A DNA stretch of 64,000 bases from Amorphochlora amoebiformis (GCA_054601695.1 BAAHQB010000429.1:41641-105640); one strand, 5' to 3'; positions 1-64,000 are shown, counted from the stretch's first letter. Notes: generated from the sequence alone by a model not told the origin. Translations and numbers: made by a program.

Positions 1-43
1 GTAAAAGTATGCGAAATATATATACTCTTATTTATGTGTGATC

Positions 44-125
<82 letters not shown>

Positions 126-164
126 TATATATATATAAATATATACGTATGTAAATTTTTTATA

Positions 165-233
<69 letters not shown>

Positions 234-425
234 CATACATGTATATAGATATATGTAGATATGTGTGTATACATTTGTATATATATTTATAAATATATAT
301 ATACATGAATATATATATATATATAAATATATATATATATAGATATATTGGTATATATAAATATATAATGTATGTATATTTATGTATATGTATGAGTATA
401 TATATATATATATATATATATATGG

Positions 426-477
<52 letters not shown>

Positions 478-480
478 ATA
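1..480. repeat. (TA)n array at left end, intron of the OPR gene
   Basis: Apart from about 45 unique bases at the very start and TGTA variants near 235-400, this is TA dinucleotide repeat. It follows the donor of the exon ending at 494. No exon was found in it. Confidence 0.8.
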
Positions 481-493
481 TATATATATATAC

Positions 494-7076
<6,583 letters not shown>

Positions 7077-7285
7077 TCGATATGTGGATATTTCAGTATA
7101 GATATGTGGATAGTAATGACATATATACGAATATACCGATTTCGATATTCTATACTTATTACATGATGTTATGTCACATACTTGTCACGGTCAGTGTCAC
7201 TCGAGAGCCGAAAAACTTTTTATTACCACGTGTCTACAGTTGACGACCGGCAAACGCTGGCTACGCGTATCATCTAAGCCTCCCG
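7077..7285. promoter_or_regulatory. Divergent intergenic region OPR / GH81
   Basis: About 210 bp of low-repeat DNA separates the putative start of the minus-strand OPR gene from the first ATG of the GH81 gene. It should contain both promoters if the 5' exons are right. I see no recognisable TATA or initiator motif that stands out. Confidence 0.35.
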
Positions 7286-30002
<22,717 letters not shown>

Positions 30003-30328
30003 GACGCACCGTTGGTGTCGACGTAGACGCTGTGACAGGAGGAGTGGAGATACTTAATTGTCTGAACTCCCCTATGAAACAACACCTCATTACTATTCAT
30101 GCAATTCGCAACGATCGAAAAGATGCACCTGGTGAGGGCGTCCTTGCGGCGGGGGCCATGGACGGGGTGCTCGAATTGCTAGTGTTCGCCTTAAACCTGC
30201 TAGATATACTCTTGTCGGCAGTCTCGTTCTTATGCATGGCCATGACTAAGGTCGCCTTCTGTTGGTGGTACCTACATACCAAAAACCGTCAGAAACATGA
30301 TAGTGTGAAACCTGAGGGTTCAAAATAG
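30003..30328 (+). CDS. 3' exon of a protein with hydrophobic segments, function unknown
   Basis: After an AG at 30001-30002, one frame is open to the TAG at 30326-30328, giving about 108 residues. It begins [15 protein letters not shown], contains a long hydrophobic stretch ([20 protein letters not shown], then [10 protein letters not shown]) and ends in a short basic and polar tail ([15 protein letters not shown]), consistent with one or two membrane segments and a short tail. The family is not recognised. A partial copy of the exon start, with its own AG, lies at 29833. Upstream exons are not identified. The stop lies inside the end of the convergent minus-strand gene. Confidence 0.55.
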
Positions 30329-31282
30329 CGAAAAAAATGTGAAGACTTCTTTTAACTTTGCGGCCTCCAGGAGGATACGGTTTTGCTCCATGAGCACGTT
30401 GACGTGTCGAGCTTGGGCTTCGATCTTGCGCTCTTGAGCTTGCATCTTCTCCGTGATGCTCTCTAGGTTGGCAGGGGTTTGCCTAATAAAGGATTTAAGC
30501 AAGACGACGATTGCATAGTTCAATTTTATTCATCCCAAACGATGATCTCTGACAACTACTAAATTATTCTCTTCAGTGTGCCCTAGGCTGTTTGTAAAAG
30601 TTCTTCCGTCCTCTAGCATATATAAAGCCGTGATTTATTAAAGAGGGCTCAGCGAATTTTAAGTACCCCCAAAGTCACCCTGAAGGCGGGTAGCATGATC
30701 TTATGGACTACAAGAGCGATTTAAATTGGTGATTGGTGTTTTCAGGAGGGTGTGGAGGTGGGCATTCACCTTCGGAAGGTACCATTGAGAAGTTTCTGTT
30801 GGTCAAACTCCTAAATTGTGTGCGAGTATGAATTACGACGAACCAAGGCGTCTGACGAGCTAATGGAAATTATAATCAGTACCGGAATTATACCTTTCTC
30901 AGTCCCTCGAGTGTTTCGCTCTCCGACAACGTGAGCTTAATGTCCATTGACAGGATCGACTTTAAGAGTTTCTCCTCATCGATCGTCGCAGGTTTCGAAA
31001 AGTCACAGCAAGCTTGAAGGATTCCTAGGATGGATATGTAGTCATCCTCGTTTCTGTCCTGGTCCTGAGTTGAGGGAAGAACATAATTGTGTTGGCGCAC
31101 AAGGGCACAACATCCAAAAGATTTACCGGGGACAGCGATTTCAACGAGCTGAGCAACTGAAAGAAGGAAAAAATTGTACAGATGGAAGGGCAACTTAGTT
31201 TCCACATCAGAAGTATATCAAGCGCGAAGATACAATACAGCACCTTGCGATAGTAGGATATCCACCCCTCCTCCATGGACAT
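30320..31282 (-). CDS. Small coiled-coil protein, unknown family
   Basis: Five exons on the minus strand join in phase: 31282-31244, 31156-31127, 31064-30894, 30810-30770, 30482-30320 (TGA), giving 147 residues. The start ATG (MSMEEGWISYYRK) has an in-frame stop just upstream. The middle is acidic and helical (DQDRNEDDYISILGILQ). The C-terminal third is a predicted coiled coil (ITEKMQAQERKIEAQARHV). Introns are 62-287 nt and carry no TA expansion. I do not recognise the family. The last 9 nt overlap the coding end of the convergent gene at 30003-30328. It is head-to-head with the CFAP97-type gene, whose ATG is 110 bp away. Confidence 0.6.
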
Positions 31283-31392
31283 GCCGGCGAGAAGAAGCCG
31301 AAAATATCAGGAGACAAAGACTTAATTCTTCGGGTAGTCAAACCCTGTCAAGAAACTGCACTGGCGTTTCCGTTTGTCTTTGGGGACGCACG

Positions 31393-33096
31393 ATGCATCG
31401 CGGGCAGCCCGTCCTCAATAAAATATGCCAGTACAAATGGGAACAGAAGCAGAACGAGAAACATCGGAAGCGAATCAAAGCTATCAAAACCAATATCGAC
31501 AATAAAGCCCCCGCTGTGTATGGCCATCTGCTCCACAAGCGAAAAAAGGAGCAGCTCCAGGAAGGTAAACTGCTGTCGGATTGCCTCATAATTGCCATAT
31601 ATGTCTGACATACATCTCTACCTGTCAGAGAGGTACACCAAGATCGAGAGGGAGAACCGAATTCTGCTCAAGGTATCAACAGTTGTAGAACTGTCACGAT
31701 GGATGTTCTGACGCACAGCCCAATGCAGAAAATGTCCTACATCATGACGCACAGCGCGATCGACAATCAGAACACAGTAAAGCCACGAAGCCTGAATGCA
31801 GGAGCACGGCGACGAGAACTGGAGAGAATTATGGCGGAAAACCAGGTGCAAGAAAATGTGTACTAACTCGATAGATTCAGTTGCCGTGTAAACATAAGTG
31901 CCTTCGGCCAATGGAGCATGTGGGCGTAACAAGGGAATAATGCTTGTGTCTTTCAGTCGTTGTTGAAGCGAATACACAATAGAAAGTCTACGCTATCAAG
32001 AGACGTATGGATGAAGCACCACAAGGACCACCAAGAGCGGCTACGGATACTTAAAGATTGTGACCCGAGGACAGCAATTAAAAAAAATTCATCTTCACGA
32101 CGGAAGAAGACGCACAAGTTGGGACCGTTAAACCGTGCAGGGAATAGAGCTAGTGCCTCCAAGGGCAAAGGCTCGTGTAGAAAGGAGGCTATGTCCGCCA
32201 AGTCCAAGGAAAAGGTTGTGTTCAAGGAGGGAAGGTTGATCGAAGAATTGTACCGAGTCGTGACGCTCACGGAAAATAAGGGCGATAGGATATTCTCATT
32301 CCAGGTTTACACCCTTGAGACGTCCAAGAATGATCGCGTAGACATCCCAGCAGACATCGTGTGGAGGTGTGTGGATGAGAACCTCCATAGCCCCGAGAAG
32401 CGTGAGAAGTTAGCCGTCGAGCTTATCCCACGCCTCCAATACATCGACGGCAAGTTAGAGTTTAATTCTGAGGGCTTAAGGGAGTCCCTATCGGAAGAAA
32501 AGACGTGCTCGTCGGACAAGGAGGAGGAGGAGCAAGAGAAAACAGCAGAGGAGAGGTTACAAGAGCAGATAAGCAAGAGCAATGCGGCACAAAGAGAGAA
32601 GCAAGAGCGTGAGGAGTCAGAGGCGCAGGCCAAGACCTCCAGTGCAGAGAATACGGAAGAAGAGGAGTTGGCGCCTGATGAGACGGGTGAAGAATTATCC
32701 CTGCCCGTTGAGGAGGAGAAGGAGGAGAAAGAGATAGAAAAAAATATAGAGAAAGAGACAGAGAAAGATGAAGCAGAGAAAGATGAGGCAGAGAAAGACG
32801 AGACAGTCAAAGAAGAGAAAGTGATTGAGGCCGAGATGGAGGAACCTAAGGAGGAAAAGGCAGAGACAGAGAAATTTGAGAAGGAGAGCGCAACTGAGGA
32901 GGATAAAACGACTCCTGCGAGCGACCCTGAAGTAAAAGCTGAGGACGAGGTGAAAAATGAAGACAAGCCTGAGGTGAAGCCTGAGGAGAAGGTGAATGAG
33001 ATAGAAGTCCCAATGGAAGACAACGGGCCAACACTTGATGATGATGATGATCTGAATTTCGAAGAAGGCGGAGATGCGGATGGCGATGACTGGTAA
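31393..33096 (+). CDS. CFAP97D-type (hemingway/KIAA1430 family) axonemal protein with acidic extension
   Basis: Four exons join in phase: 31393-31564, 31629-31672, 31729-31845, 31957-33096 (TAA), giving 490 residues. The first three exons and the start of the fourth follow the CFAP97/CFAP97D layout: an N-terminus of the MHR...QPVL type, then a basic helix KHRKRIKAIKTNIDNK, then RYTKIERENRILLKKMSYIM, IDNQN, and RRRELERIMAENQSLLKRI. Members of this family are linked to motile cilia and sperm flagella, so the organism probably builds a flagellum. Beyond the family module there is an unusual extension of about 320 residues: a possible folded segment (EELYRVVTLTENKGDRIFSF), then a long Glu/Lys-rich low-complexity tail ending DDDDDLNFEEGGDADGDDW. 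Introns are 56-111 nt with no TA arrays. Confidence 0.78.
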
Positions 33097-34318
<1,222 letters not shown>

Positions 34319-35222
34319 ATGGAAGCCAACGGGAAGGACGTTGTAGATGTCGAGGTTACAACACTAGTGGATGGCAAGTCGAGACCCTCCAGGAAGAAGA
34401 AAATAGACATTCAGAAGACATGGCTGGAAATCTGCACGGTTGACATCTTCCCAAAACTTGGTCGCCTAGGTCGCTCCTACGTTTTTGCGGTTCAAGTCAT
34501 GGGCAAGTTTCGCAGCCAAAACTCGAAGCCATCTTCCAAAGATCTACGAGAGAGCCCACATGTGATAGCACATGCTCTGTCCACGTCCAAGCTGTTAATG
34601 GAAGAGAAGAATTGTGTAACAGGTTTCAATAATCTCAAAATACCTTTCGGACCCTAATGACCACATCTTTCACACTCGTACGGAAACTTGCACCACTCTT
34701 TACGAGGTGAATATGAATTTCTCCTGATCAATCTTCCCTATGAAGCAGGTCAGAATTGGTACATCCAAGATATGCGCCAGTCCTTTAGAAAGTTCAGAGA
34801 AAGCATCAAGAAAAAGTACCATGAATCATCTGGTCAGGCATTAAATTAGATTTATCTCTCTATTCAAGTATTGTACCGAATGAATGTACGTGCAGAGTTG
34901 GTGGATTTTGTAGAGCCATTGCACAAAATGATCTTAAGGTTTTTTTTTGCACGCAGGGCGTACGATCAAGCAGCCAACCCTCTTGAGAGTATGGGGCTTC
35001 CCAGACAAAGGGGCTTCTACTTTCTTCATGGATACAACGGCGCAGATGACAGCCATGAGAACAGGGGTATTAGATTCAAAATGCAAATTGGACATGCATA
35101 CAATTTATATTTATCTATTTTATATATTTGTATTTATTTTTATATTTATATTTATATTCATATTATATTTATATTTACATTTATATTTATATCTATATTT
35201 ATTTTTCTTTTCATTTTAATTT

Positions 35223-35298
<76 letters not shown>

Positions 35299-35318
35299 AT
35301 ATAATATATATATATATA

Positions 35319-35412
<94 letters not shown>

Positions 35413-35736
35413 ATACAAGTATATGTTGTATACATATATTGAATATTACATATCTTTATTATTATTATTGTTATTAGTATTATATATAATATATATATAT
35501 ATATATATATGTACATATATAATATATACATATATATATATATATATATAATAAATACAAATATGTAAATATACATATGTACATATATTAATATACCAGA
35601 CAATCAGGGGTATATGGATTCCAGCCCATATATGCCAAAGTTGGTCTGGTAGATTTTGGCTTATATGCCGCCACAAAATAGAAAATATATGCAACTGCTG
35701 TCGTCGGGACAGTTCCTCACCAAATTGGTCGGAGGA

Positions 35737-35779
<43 letters not shown>

Positions 35780-35843
35780 GTATATATACATGTATATTAT
35801 ATACATATATATATATATATATATATACATATATACATGCAAA

Positions 35844-35876
<33 letters not shown>

Positions 35877-35978
35877 TTTATATATATATATATATATGTG
35901 TGTGTATATATATATGTGTGGATATATATTGTTTATAGATATATTTTTATATATATATATATATATCTTAATATATAT

Positions 35979-36021
<43 letters not shown>

Positions 36022-36022
36022 C

Positions 36023-36067
<45 letters not shown>

Positions 36068-37117
36068 GTGTTCATGTAAAAATGCGATTAATACAACATA
36101 TCAGATGGTGGGTCATGTGTCGTTAATGAGCGGAACTTCGAAGAAATCGGAATACCTGAGTATCTATCCAAAGACACCAGTTTTCCTGACCGATACTGCG
36201 GAACCTGAATATAAGACACTCGACTTCGACATCTATGGAGTACTACTTGAAATGCACCACATCTAAAACATACATAATTTTTACGTACAGATTACATCTA
36301 GATCCTCATATGTACTCGAAATTAGGACCGAAAGAAAGAGGAACAAAAGAAAGAGGAACAAAAGAAAGAGGTTCCTCACCTGATCATCGTATTCCACACT
36401 CTCCACACCACCGATATCATCCGGGAGTTTAAGAAAAGGAAAGTATCTTACAAGGTTAAGCCCGTCAATCAAAATCACACTAACTGCTGCACAGCGACCC
36501 TCGAGATCCTTGAGAAGTGTTCGGAGCACTTAGAGCCTGATAGGCAATCATTGGGATCCAACATCTCCGGATCCGCTACTGAGTCTGGATACCCCACCGG
36601 ATCCGCATCCAGCTTCGGATACTCCGCTGAGTCCGTTTCCACCCTTACCTCCATCAGTTCCGCAGTATCAGCAGCAACATCCGCCATTACACCCATTTTC
36701 CCAGTGATTCCTTCGAACGTCGCAGAATTCGCAACTGCACTCCACCGTAAGGAGCAGAAACATCTTCTTGAACATCTCGAAAAGGAAGAGGTCCGCTTCC
36801 TCGACTGGATCGACCCCGGCTATCTCCACGACGAGGAGGTCGACGCCTACTTCCACCTTTCTCAGAATCTAGAGAATGACCTTCCTCAGCAACAGGAGAA
36901 TGACATCGGAGAAAGAACGCGAGCAAAAGAACTACGCTTGAAGAGGTTGTATGAGGAAGAGGCCAGACTTGAACAATCCATTGCAGAAAAAACAGCCGAA
37001 TTGAGACTGCTCAAGGAAAGGAAAGAAGTCGAATTGAAGCTGCTCAAGGAAAATAAAGAAGCCGAATTTAAACTGCTCAGGGAAGAGGAGAACGCGATGA
37101 GAGAAGGGTTTACATGA
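34319..37117 (+). CDS. Unrecognised 513-aa protein, six exons
   Basis: Exons 34319-34622, 34707-34832, 34957-35066, 35653-35727, 36105-36239, 36326-37117 (TGA) join in phase to 513 residues. The N-terminus is charged ([19 protein letters not shown]). Internal exons read [39 protein letters not shown] and [20 protein letters not shown]. The last exon starts with three copies of an 18-nt repeat encoding KKEEQK-like residues, then [20 protein letters not shown], then a Ser-rich linker, and ends in a Lys/Glu-rich coiled coil with a repeat of the LLKE type. I recognise no family. Introns 3 and 4 contain TA arrays; the others are 84-124 nt. If the GT at 34833 is not used, the second exon reads to a TAG at 34847 and gives a 148-aa protein instead. 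Confidence 0.55.
35583..35700. repeat. Dispersed repeat, copy 2
   Basis: Partner of 5640-5757. It contains TTGGTCTGGTAGAT and AAATAGAAAATATATGCAAC and spans the acceptor and first half of the exon 35653-35727. Confidence 0.55.
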
Positions 37118-50809
<13,692 letters not shown>

Positions 50810-50836
50810 GTAAGCGTAAACCTTCAGAGGTTGCAG

Positions 50837-56459
<5,623 letters not shown>

Positions 56460-58122
56460 ATGTTCGCAAAGAGAACTTTTGTGAAGTTCAAGCTTCCAAG
56501 ATTCAATAAAATCGAATACAGTTGGAAGCAGCGCTGGTGCAGCATTGTGAAGCCAAATTGGAGGAGTAAGCACCTTACTTGTACCCTCATTTGCTTTTTT
56601 GATCCCAATGTATCCCAACAGAGTTTCTCCTTGCAACCTCCATGGTCGCCCCCTTGTATACCGGTAAAGCACATTGACAACATCTTTTCAAAGAAGAAAT
56701 TATTGGTAACAATGCTATTTATATCAGAGGAGGACAAGATCCGGGACCGAAATCTGGGTAACCCCAGGGATCTGGCCCGTAAGATGCACCGCCAGAGCGC
56801 GGGAAAGGATCCATCGTTTCATCGGGTATTCAATTGTGCTCGTATATTGCTCGGTGACCAAGTATTCACTGTACGAACCATGTTTCACAGCCTTTCAGGA
56901 CATCACCGACTTCCCAGACTATCCTCAAATTTTTTGGGAGTAGGTGTGTCGGGCTTGCACAGCTGGGTAACTGAACATGAGATCCTCCCTGTTGAAGTGA
57001 AGCGCGGTTGTTGATATAGAAGCTCTAATATTTGTTCAGGTATGTTTGCAGCTGTGCACATCAACCCAGCGGCGAAACGTAAGCCCTTCAAGAATTTGAA
57101 TGACATCTTCAACCTGGTATGATACGAAATTGGACGAGAAACGTGTTCTCTGATTGCACCTCTAACAACAGCGTGAGGATCCGGTTCAAAAGCCGACTGC
57201 GAGATCCTCGCACGAGTCCAAGGAGGGGAAAATTCGCGAGCCAGTGGATAGAGCTCCCCTGAAATTAGAGGGGATTTCGTACTTCGATAGGAAGGTGACA
57301 GACAACGGCGTACTTGTGCTCAAGTCGGAGGACATTGCGCCTGGGCGTTGGGAGGCTCTATCCGCCTACCTTAAAGAAACTCCCAGTGTGAAAACCCTAC
57401 GTCTACAGGTGAATCCCTTGCTTATGATGGTAGTCAACCGTTATCTGAGTTCCTGCTCTCAGGGGGTGGAGATTACCACTAAGGAGCTAAAGATTATCGG
57501 GGCTAGCCTCAAAGAGATTCGTCATATAACATTTTGTGATAACTCTATCGGACTGAATCAGGTGGCATTATGTTATTGAACCGTTTGATATTCTCGTGCT
57601 TAATTTCACACAAAGAAAATCGTTTTAGGGGGCCTTCGACGTGCTCTGCGCAACCCTGCTATGCTGCGGACTACTCGAAACAACCTCGATAGTGCGGAAC
57701 TCACTCACTGACTGTCACGTCCCCCAAATTGTAAATTTGATGACAAAACACTCGTCGCTCAAGGAGCTTTCCCTATGTTGGAATGGAATTGGAGATGAGG
57801 TAAACCCGTGTGACCGCCTGGTCAGAGTATGCTAAGCTTACTGCACATTAGGGAGCGCTGCAGCTGGCTAAGGCGTTGCAAGATATGGGTCAAGCTGTAA
57901 CTCTATCTCTTCGAGTTCTGGACCTGAGGTGAGTCGTGAGTATAATACATTCCCTCCATATCGACATGTTATGATCATTTAAATATCTCTGTCCCCACCC
58001 CGGTTTCTTAGAGTTTGCAGTTTACATACAGGATTACATAAGTCTACATAAATATATATTTGATATATATTCTTACATCTATACACGTGTAACATATATA
58101 TATATATATGTATATATATGTG

Positions 58123-58171
<49 letters not shown>

Positions 58172-58173
58172 TT

Positions 58174-58248
<75 letters not shown>

Positions 58249-58466
58249 CACATGTATTCTTTATATATGAATATGCATTTTTTTGAAAACAAGTAATTCC
58301 CTCACTAACCTCTTTTGAAGTCTATCTCATTCGTTTTGTTCCTTTTAGCTACAACTGCATCGGCGCCATAGGGCAGCAAAAACTCTACAATAACAAGCAT
58401 TGGAAGAATATTCTGGGAGAGCCCCTCTGCTTGAGTCTCGAGTCTCAATTCGTTAGTTCGACTTAA
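56460..58466 (+). CDS. Leucine-rich-repeat (ribonuclease-inhibitor-like) protein
   Basis: Seven exons join in phase: 56460-56943, 57040-57116, 57172-57408, 57463-57561, 57629-57799, 57852-57928, 58349-58466 (TAA), about 420 residues. The start is uncertain: ATG 56460 is the first in frame, but AG at 56723-56724 could be an acceptor, which would make the upstream part non-coding. The N-terminal part is basic ([20 protein letters not shown]). The C-terminal half carries leucine-rich repeats: [44 protein letters not shown] and [17 protein letters not shown], the repeat spacing seen in RNI-like proteins. These are usually protein-binding scaffolds; no partner can be named. Five introns are 52-96 nt. 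Only the last (420 nt) contains a TA array. Confidence 0.7.
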
Positions 58467-60573
<2,107 letters not shown>

Positions 60574-60723
60574 TCAGTCTTCAAACTTGATTGTGACTTT
60601 GTACTGGTATAGAACCTGATGGAATATAGGTATATATTTATATGCACCATATATCCATACATATAATATATACATATATATATATATATATATATTATAC
60701 CTATACACACATACACAAACACT

Positions 60724-60810
<87 letters not shown>

Positions 60811-60845
60811 CTATACACACATACACACACACTTATATAAATATA

Positions 60846-60910
<65 letters not shown>

Positions 60911-60960
60911 TCGATAGCTTGAGCTTTTTGCCCAAGTGATCACCGAGTTATATATAATAT

Positions 60961-60993
<33 letters not shown>

Positions 60994-61055
60994 TATTTCG
61001 ATACCTTGAGCTTTTTGCCCTAGCGATCCACGAGTTATATATATTATATATATAT

Positions 61056-61105
<50 letters not shown>

Positions 61106-61179
61106 GATACCTTGAGCTTTTTGCCCAAGCAATCCACGTTTTATATATATATATGATTATATATATATTATATATATAT

Positions 61180-61235
<56 letters not shown>

Positions 61236-61270
61236 GATACCTTGAGCTTTTTGCCCAAGCAATCCACGAG

Positions 61271-61342
<72 letters not shown>

Positions 61343-61384
61343 ATATTTCGATACCTTGAGCTTTTTGCCCAAGCGATCCACGAG

Positions 61385-61458
<74 letters not shown>

Positions 61459-61515
61459 CGATACCTTGAGCTTTTTGCCCAAGCGATCCACGAGTTATAT
61501 ATATATATTACACAC

Positions 61516-61551
<36 letters not shown>

Positions 61552-61600
61552 TTCGATACCTTGAGCTTTTTGCCCAAGCGATCCACGATTTATATATATA

Positions 61601-61660
<60 letters not shown>

Positions 61661-61793
61661 TCGATACCTTGAGCTTTTTGCCCAAGCGATCCACGAGTTC
61701 GCCACCTGCTAACGATCTTGCCGCATCGCTGTACAATATATATATATATATATACATATATATGTATATATATGTATATATATATGTATATTT

Positions 61794-61828
<35 letters not shown>

Positions 61829-61952
61829 GTATGTGTACAATTAAATATATAAATGAATACTCTCTCTCTCTATATATATATATATGTGTGTGTGTGTATG
61901 TGTATATATATACACACATATATACATACATATATTGCATACAAATGAAAAC

Positions 61953-61996
<44 letters not shown>

Positions 61997-62236
61997 CACA
62001 TATACATTAATACATATGTTACGTATATATATATATATATAAATATACATGTAAATAAATGTTATATAAATACCTTGCTGATAGGTCGGCATCCACTACT
62101 CCAGGATCTATTTGACCCTTGCACTTCATCTATATATATATATATATATATATACATATATATGTATGTATTAATATACTACATAAATAAAGGCCATACA
62201 ATATATATATATACACACACACACACCTTATTATAT

Positions 62237-62280
<44 letters not shown>

Positions 62281-62297
62281 ATATGTTGTGTATATTG

Positions 62298-62351
<54 letters not shown>

Positions 62352-62364
62352 AAATACATACATA

Positions 62365-62419
<55 letters not shown>

Positions 62420-62456
62420 TCCACATATATACAATACCGCAGCTTGCTGCCGCCCG

Positions 62457-62492
<36 letters not shown>

Positions 62493-62506
62493 GTGTATAA
62501 ATATAA

Positions 62507-62578
<72 letters not shown>

Positions 62579-62815
62579 TCCACATATATACAATACCGCA
62601 GCTTGCTGCCGCCCGCTTTGACCTCCTGCAATTGTCTCCTTCCATACCAACTATGGTCATATATATATATGTATATATATATATATATGTATTATGTATG
62701 TGTGTATATGTATATATGTGTGTGTATGTATGTGTATATATTAATATGTATATTTGTGCATGTATATATATATATATATATGTATGTATATGTATATATA
62801 TGTATTTACATATAT

Positions 62816-62855
<40 letters not shown>

Positions 62856-62864
62856 TATATATAT

Positions 62865-62907
<43 letters not shown>

Positions 62908-62909
62908 AA

Positions 62910-62976
<67 letters not shown>

Positions 62977-63019
62977 GTATAACACACCGTCTTTGTGGAG
63001 GGTCATACACTGCTAATAT

Positions 63020-63060
<41 letters not shown>

Positions 63061-63096
63061 TAGATAAATATATATATATATATATATATACAAGTT

Positions 63097-63177
<81 letters not shown>

Positions 63178-63334
63178 GCATATGTACATATTTATATATG
63201 TATATATATATATACATATATATATATATTATATATTATATATATATATATATGTACATATATATATATATATATATACATACATACATACATGTAAAAT
63301 ATGTATATAGTTATAGTATGTGTATTACATATAC

Positions 63335-63391
<57 letters not shown>

Positions 63392-63468
63392 GTTATATTT
63401 ATATTATGTATATACATATATATATATATATATATACATATACATTTATACATATACATATATATAGG

Positions 63469-63526
<58 letters not shown>

Positions 63527-63603
63527 TGTATATATATAGCATACCGTTTTTTTGGAGGGATCATAAAGTGCCTCTCCCTCCTTCCATCTCAATGACTTTG
63601 TTT

Positions 63604-63678
<75 letters not shown>

Positions 63679-63699
63679 TATATATATATATGTATATAG

Positions 63700-63752
<53 letters not shown>

Positions 63753-63785
63753 TATATATAGTATATGTATAAATAATATATATGT

Positions 63786-63818
<33 letters not shown>

Positions 63819-63890
63819 CAAATATATATATATATATATATACCTTATCGAACAAGCCACCCTTACCCCGAGCTCCCAAAACATCGCCCT
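60574..63890 (-). CDS. 3' part of an unrecognised gene (5' end outside window)
   Basis: Six exons on the minus strand join in phase: 63890-63844, 63604-63545, 62650-62597, 62129-62074, 61728-61668, 60615-60574 (TGA), about 106 residues. Residues include [70 protein letters not shown] and [13 protein letters not shown], ending [13 protein letters not shown]. The sequence is polar and probably soluble, with no family recognised. At least one other frame is open across two exons, but only this one connects every exon to a stop. Three of these exons have partial copies, each containing the exon end and donor, in the following intron. The exon at 63890 begins in mid-codon, so the gene continues to the right. 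Confidence 0.6.
60909..61591 (-). repeat. Seven donor-type copies of the exon 61728-61668
   Basis: Blocks at about 60909-60949, 60998-61036, 61104-61142, 61234-61272, 61348-61387, 61458-61497 and 61552-61591 each repeat the last about 35 nt of the exon plus its donor (plus strand TCGATACCTTGAGCTTTTTG, then CCCAAGCGATCCACGAGTT). The copy farthest from the exon is the most diverged. Confidence 0.97.
62417..62459 (-). repeat. Donor-type copy of exon 62650-62597
   Basis: ACAATACCGCAGCTTGCTGC and CGCCCGCTT repeat the exon end and donor exactly, as well as about 17 nt of the intron, in the intron that follows. Confidence 0.9.
62979..63016 (-). repeat. Donor-type copy of exon 63604-63545
   Basis: Minus-strand GTATGACCCTCCACAAAGAC and GGTGTG parallel TTTATGATCCCTCCAAAAAA and CGGTATG at the exon end and donor. 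Confidence 0.7.
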
Positions 63891-63918
63891 CTGTATAATA
63901 TATATATTTATCTCCAGA

Positions 63919-63951
<33 letters not shown>

Positions 63952-64000
63952 TATATATATATATATATTATATATATTATATATATTATATATATATATA

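Noticed and set aside
31348-31611. Minus-strand 87-codon frame resembling a membrane protein
   Set aside because: It is antisense to exon 1 of the CFAP97-type gene, which has family motifs and phase-matched splice sites.
34938-34956. An intron of about 19 nt (GT, T run, GCACGCAG)
   Set aside because: It is too short, and a donor at 34833 joined to the same acceptor gives a consistent phase.
36105-36239. A second frame of this exon ending FPDRYCG, reminiscent of a CUB domain
   Set aside because: It meets a stop with no donor before it, while the other frame joins the preceding and following exons in phase 0.

Overview
The window is nuclear DNA of an intron-rich eukaryote, most likely a flagellated protist. 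Four things point this way: many tiny exons with GT-AG borders, an axonemal CFAP97-type gene, TTAGGG-type telomere-like repeats, and an OPR/FASTK-like organellar RNA-binding protein next to a GH81 beta-1,3-glucanase. The lineage cannot be fixed from sequence alone. About three quarters of the window is (TA)n microsatellite. The real coding sequence sits in islands of about 30-240 nt, which I joined by hand using splice borders and reading phase. No exon was confirmed by transcripts or database search.

Layout, left to right. 494-7076 (-): N-terminal part of an OPR/HPR/FASTK-like helical-repeat protein, running off the left end. 7286-28163 (+): a GH81 endo-1,3-beta-glucanase in about 37 exons, divergent from the OPR gene across about 210 bp. 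30003-30328 (+): last exon of a protein with hydrophobic segments, converging on a small coiled-coil gene (30320-31282, -) with a 9-nt overlap of coding ends. 31393-33096 (+): CFAP97D-type axonemal gene with an acidic C-terminal extension. 34319-37117 (+): an unrecognised 513-aa protein in six exons. 39421-48912 (+): a rhomboid protease of the RHBDD1/plant RBL14 type with a UIM-like helix, in about 13 exons. 50837-54912: a multi-exon gene, probably +, with the strand not fully certain. 56460-58466 (+): a leucine-rich-repeat protein. 60574-63890 (-): 3' part of an unrecognised gene that enters from the right end.

Two gene styles coexist. Compact genes (30-33 kb, 56.4-58.5 kb) have introns mostly of 50-110 nt without TA. 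The OPR, GH81, rhomboid and right-end genes have introns of hundreds to thousands of nt that are almost pure (TA)n, starting GTATAT and ending ATATAG or ATATCAG.

The most unusual signal is exon-edge duplication. Many exons are accompanied, inside the adjoining intron, by one to seven partial copies: either acceptor plus the first 20-70 nt of the exon (upstream of it) or the last 20-60 nt of the exon plus donor (downstream). They range from identical to badly decayed. The clearest are six extra copies at 24990-25942 and seven at 60909-61591. A second signal is that long telomere-like tracts occur inside genes, always with the CCCTAA strand equal to the coding strand, and most abut a 3' splice site, as if they serve as branch point plus pyrimidine tract. 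The spaces between genes are poorer in TA and rich in CTAG.
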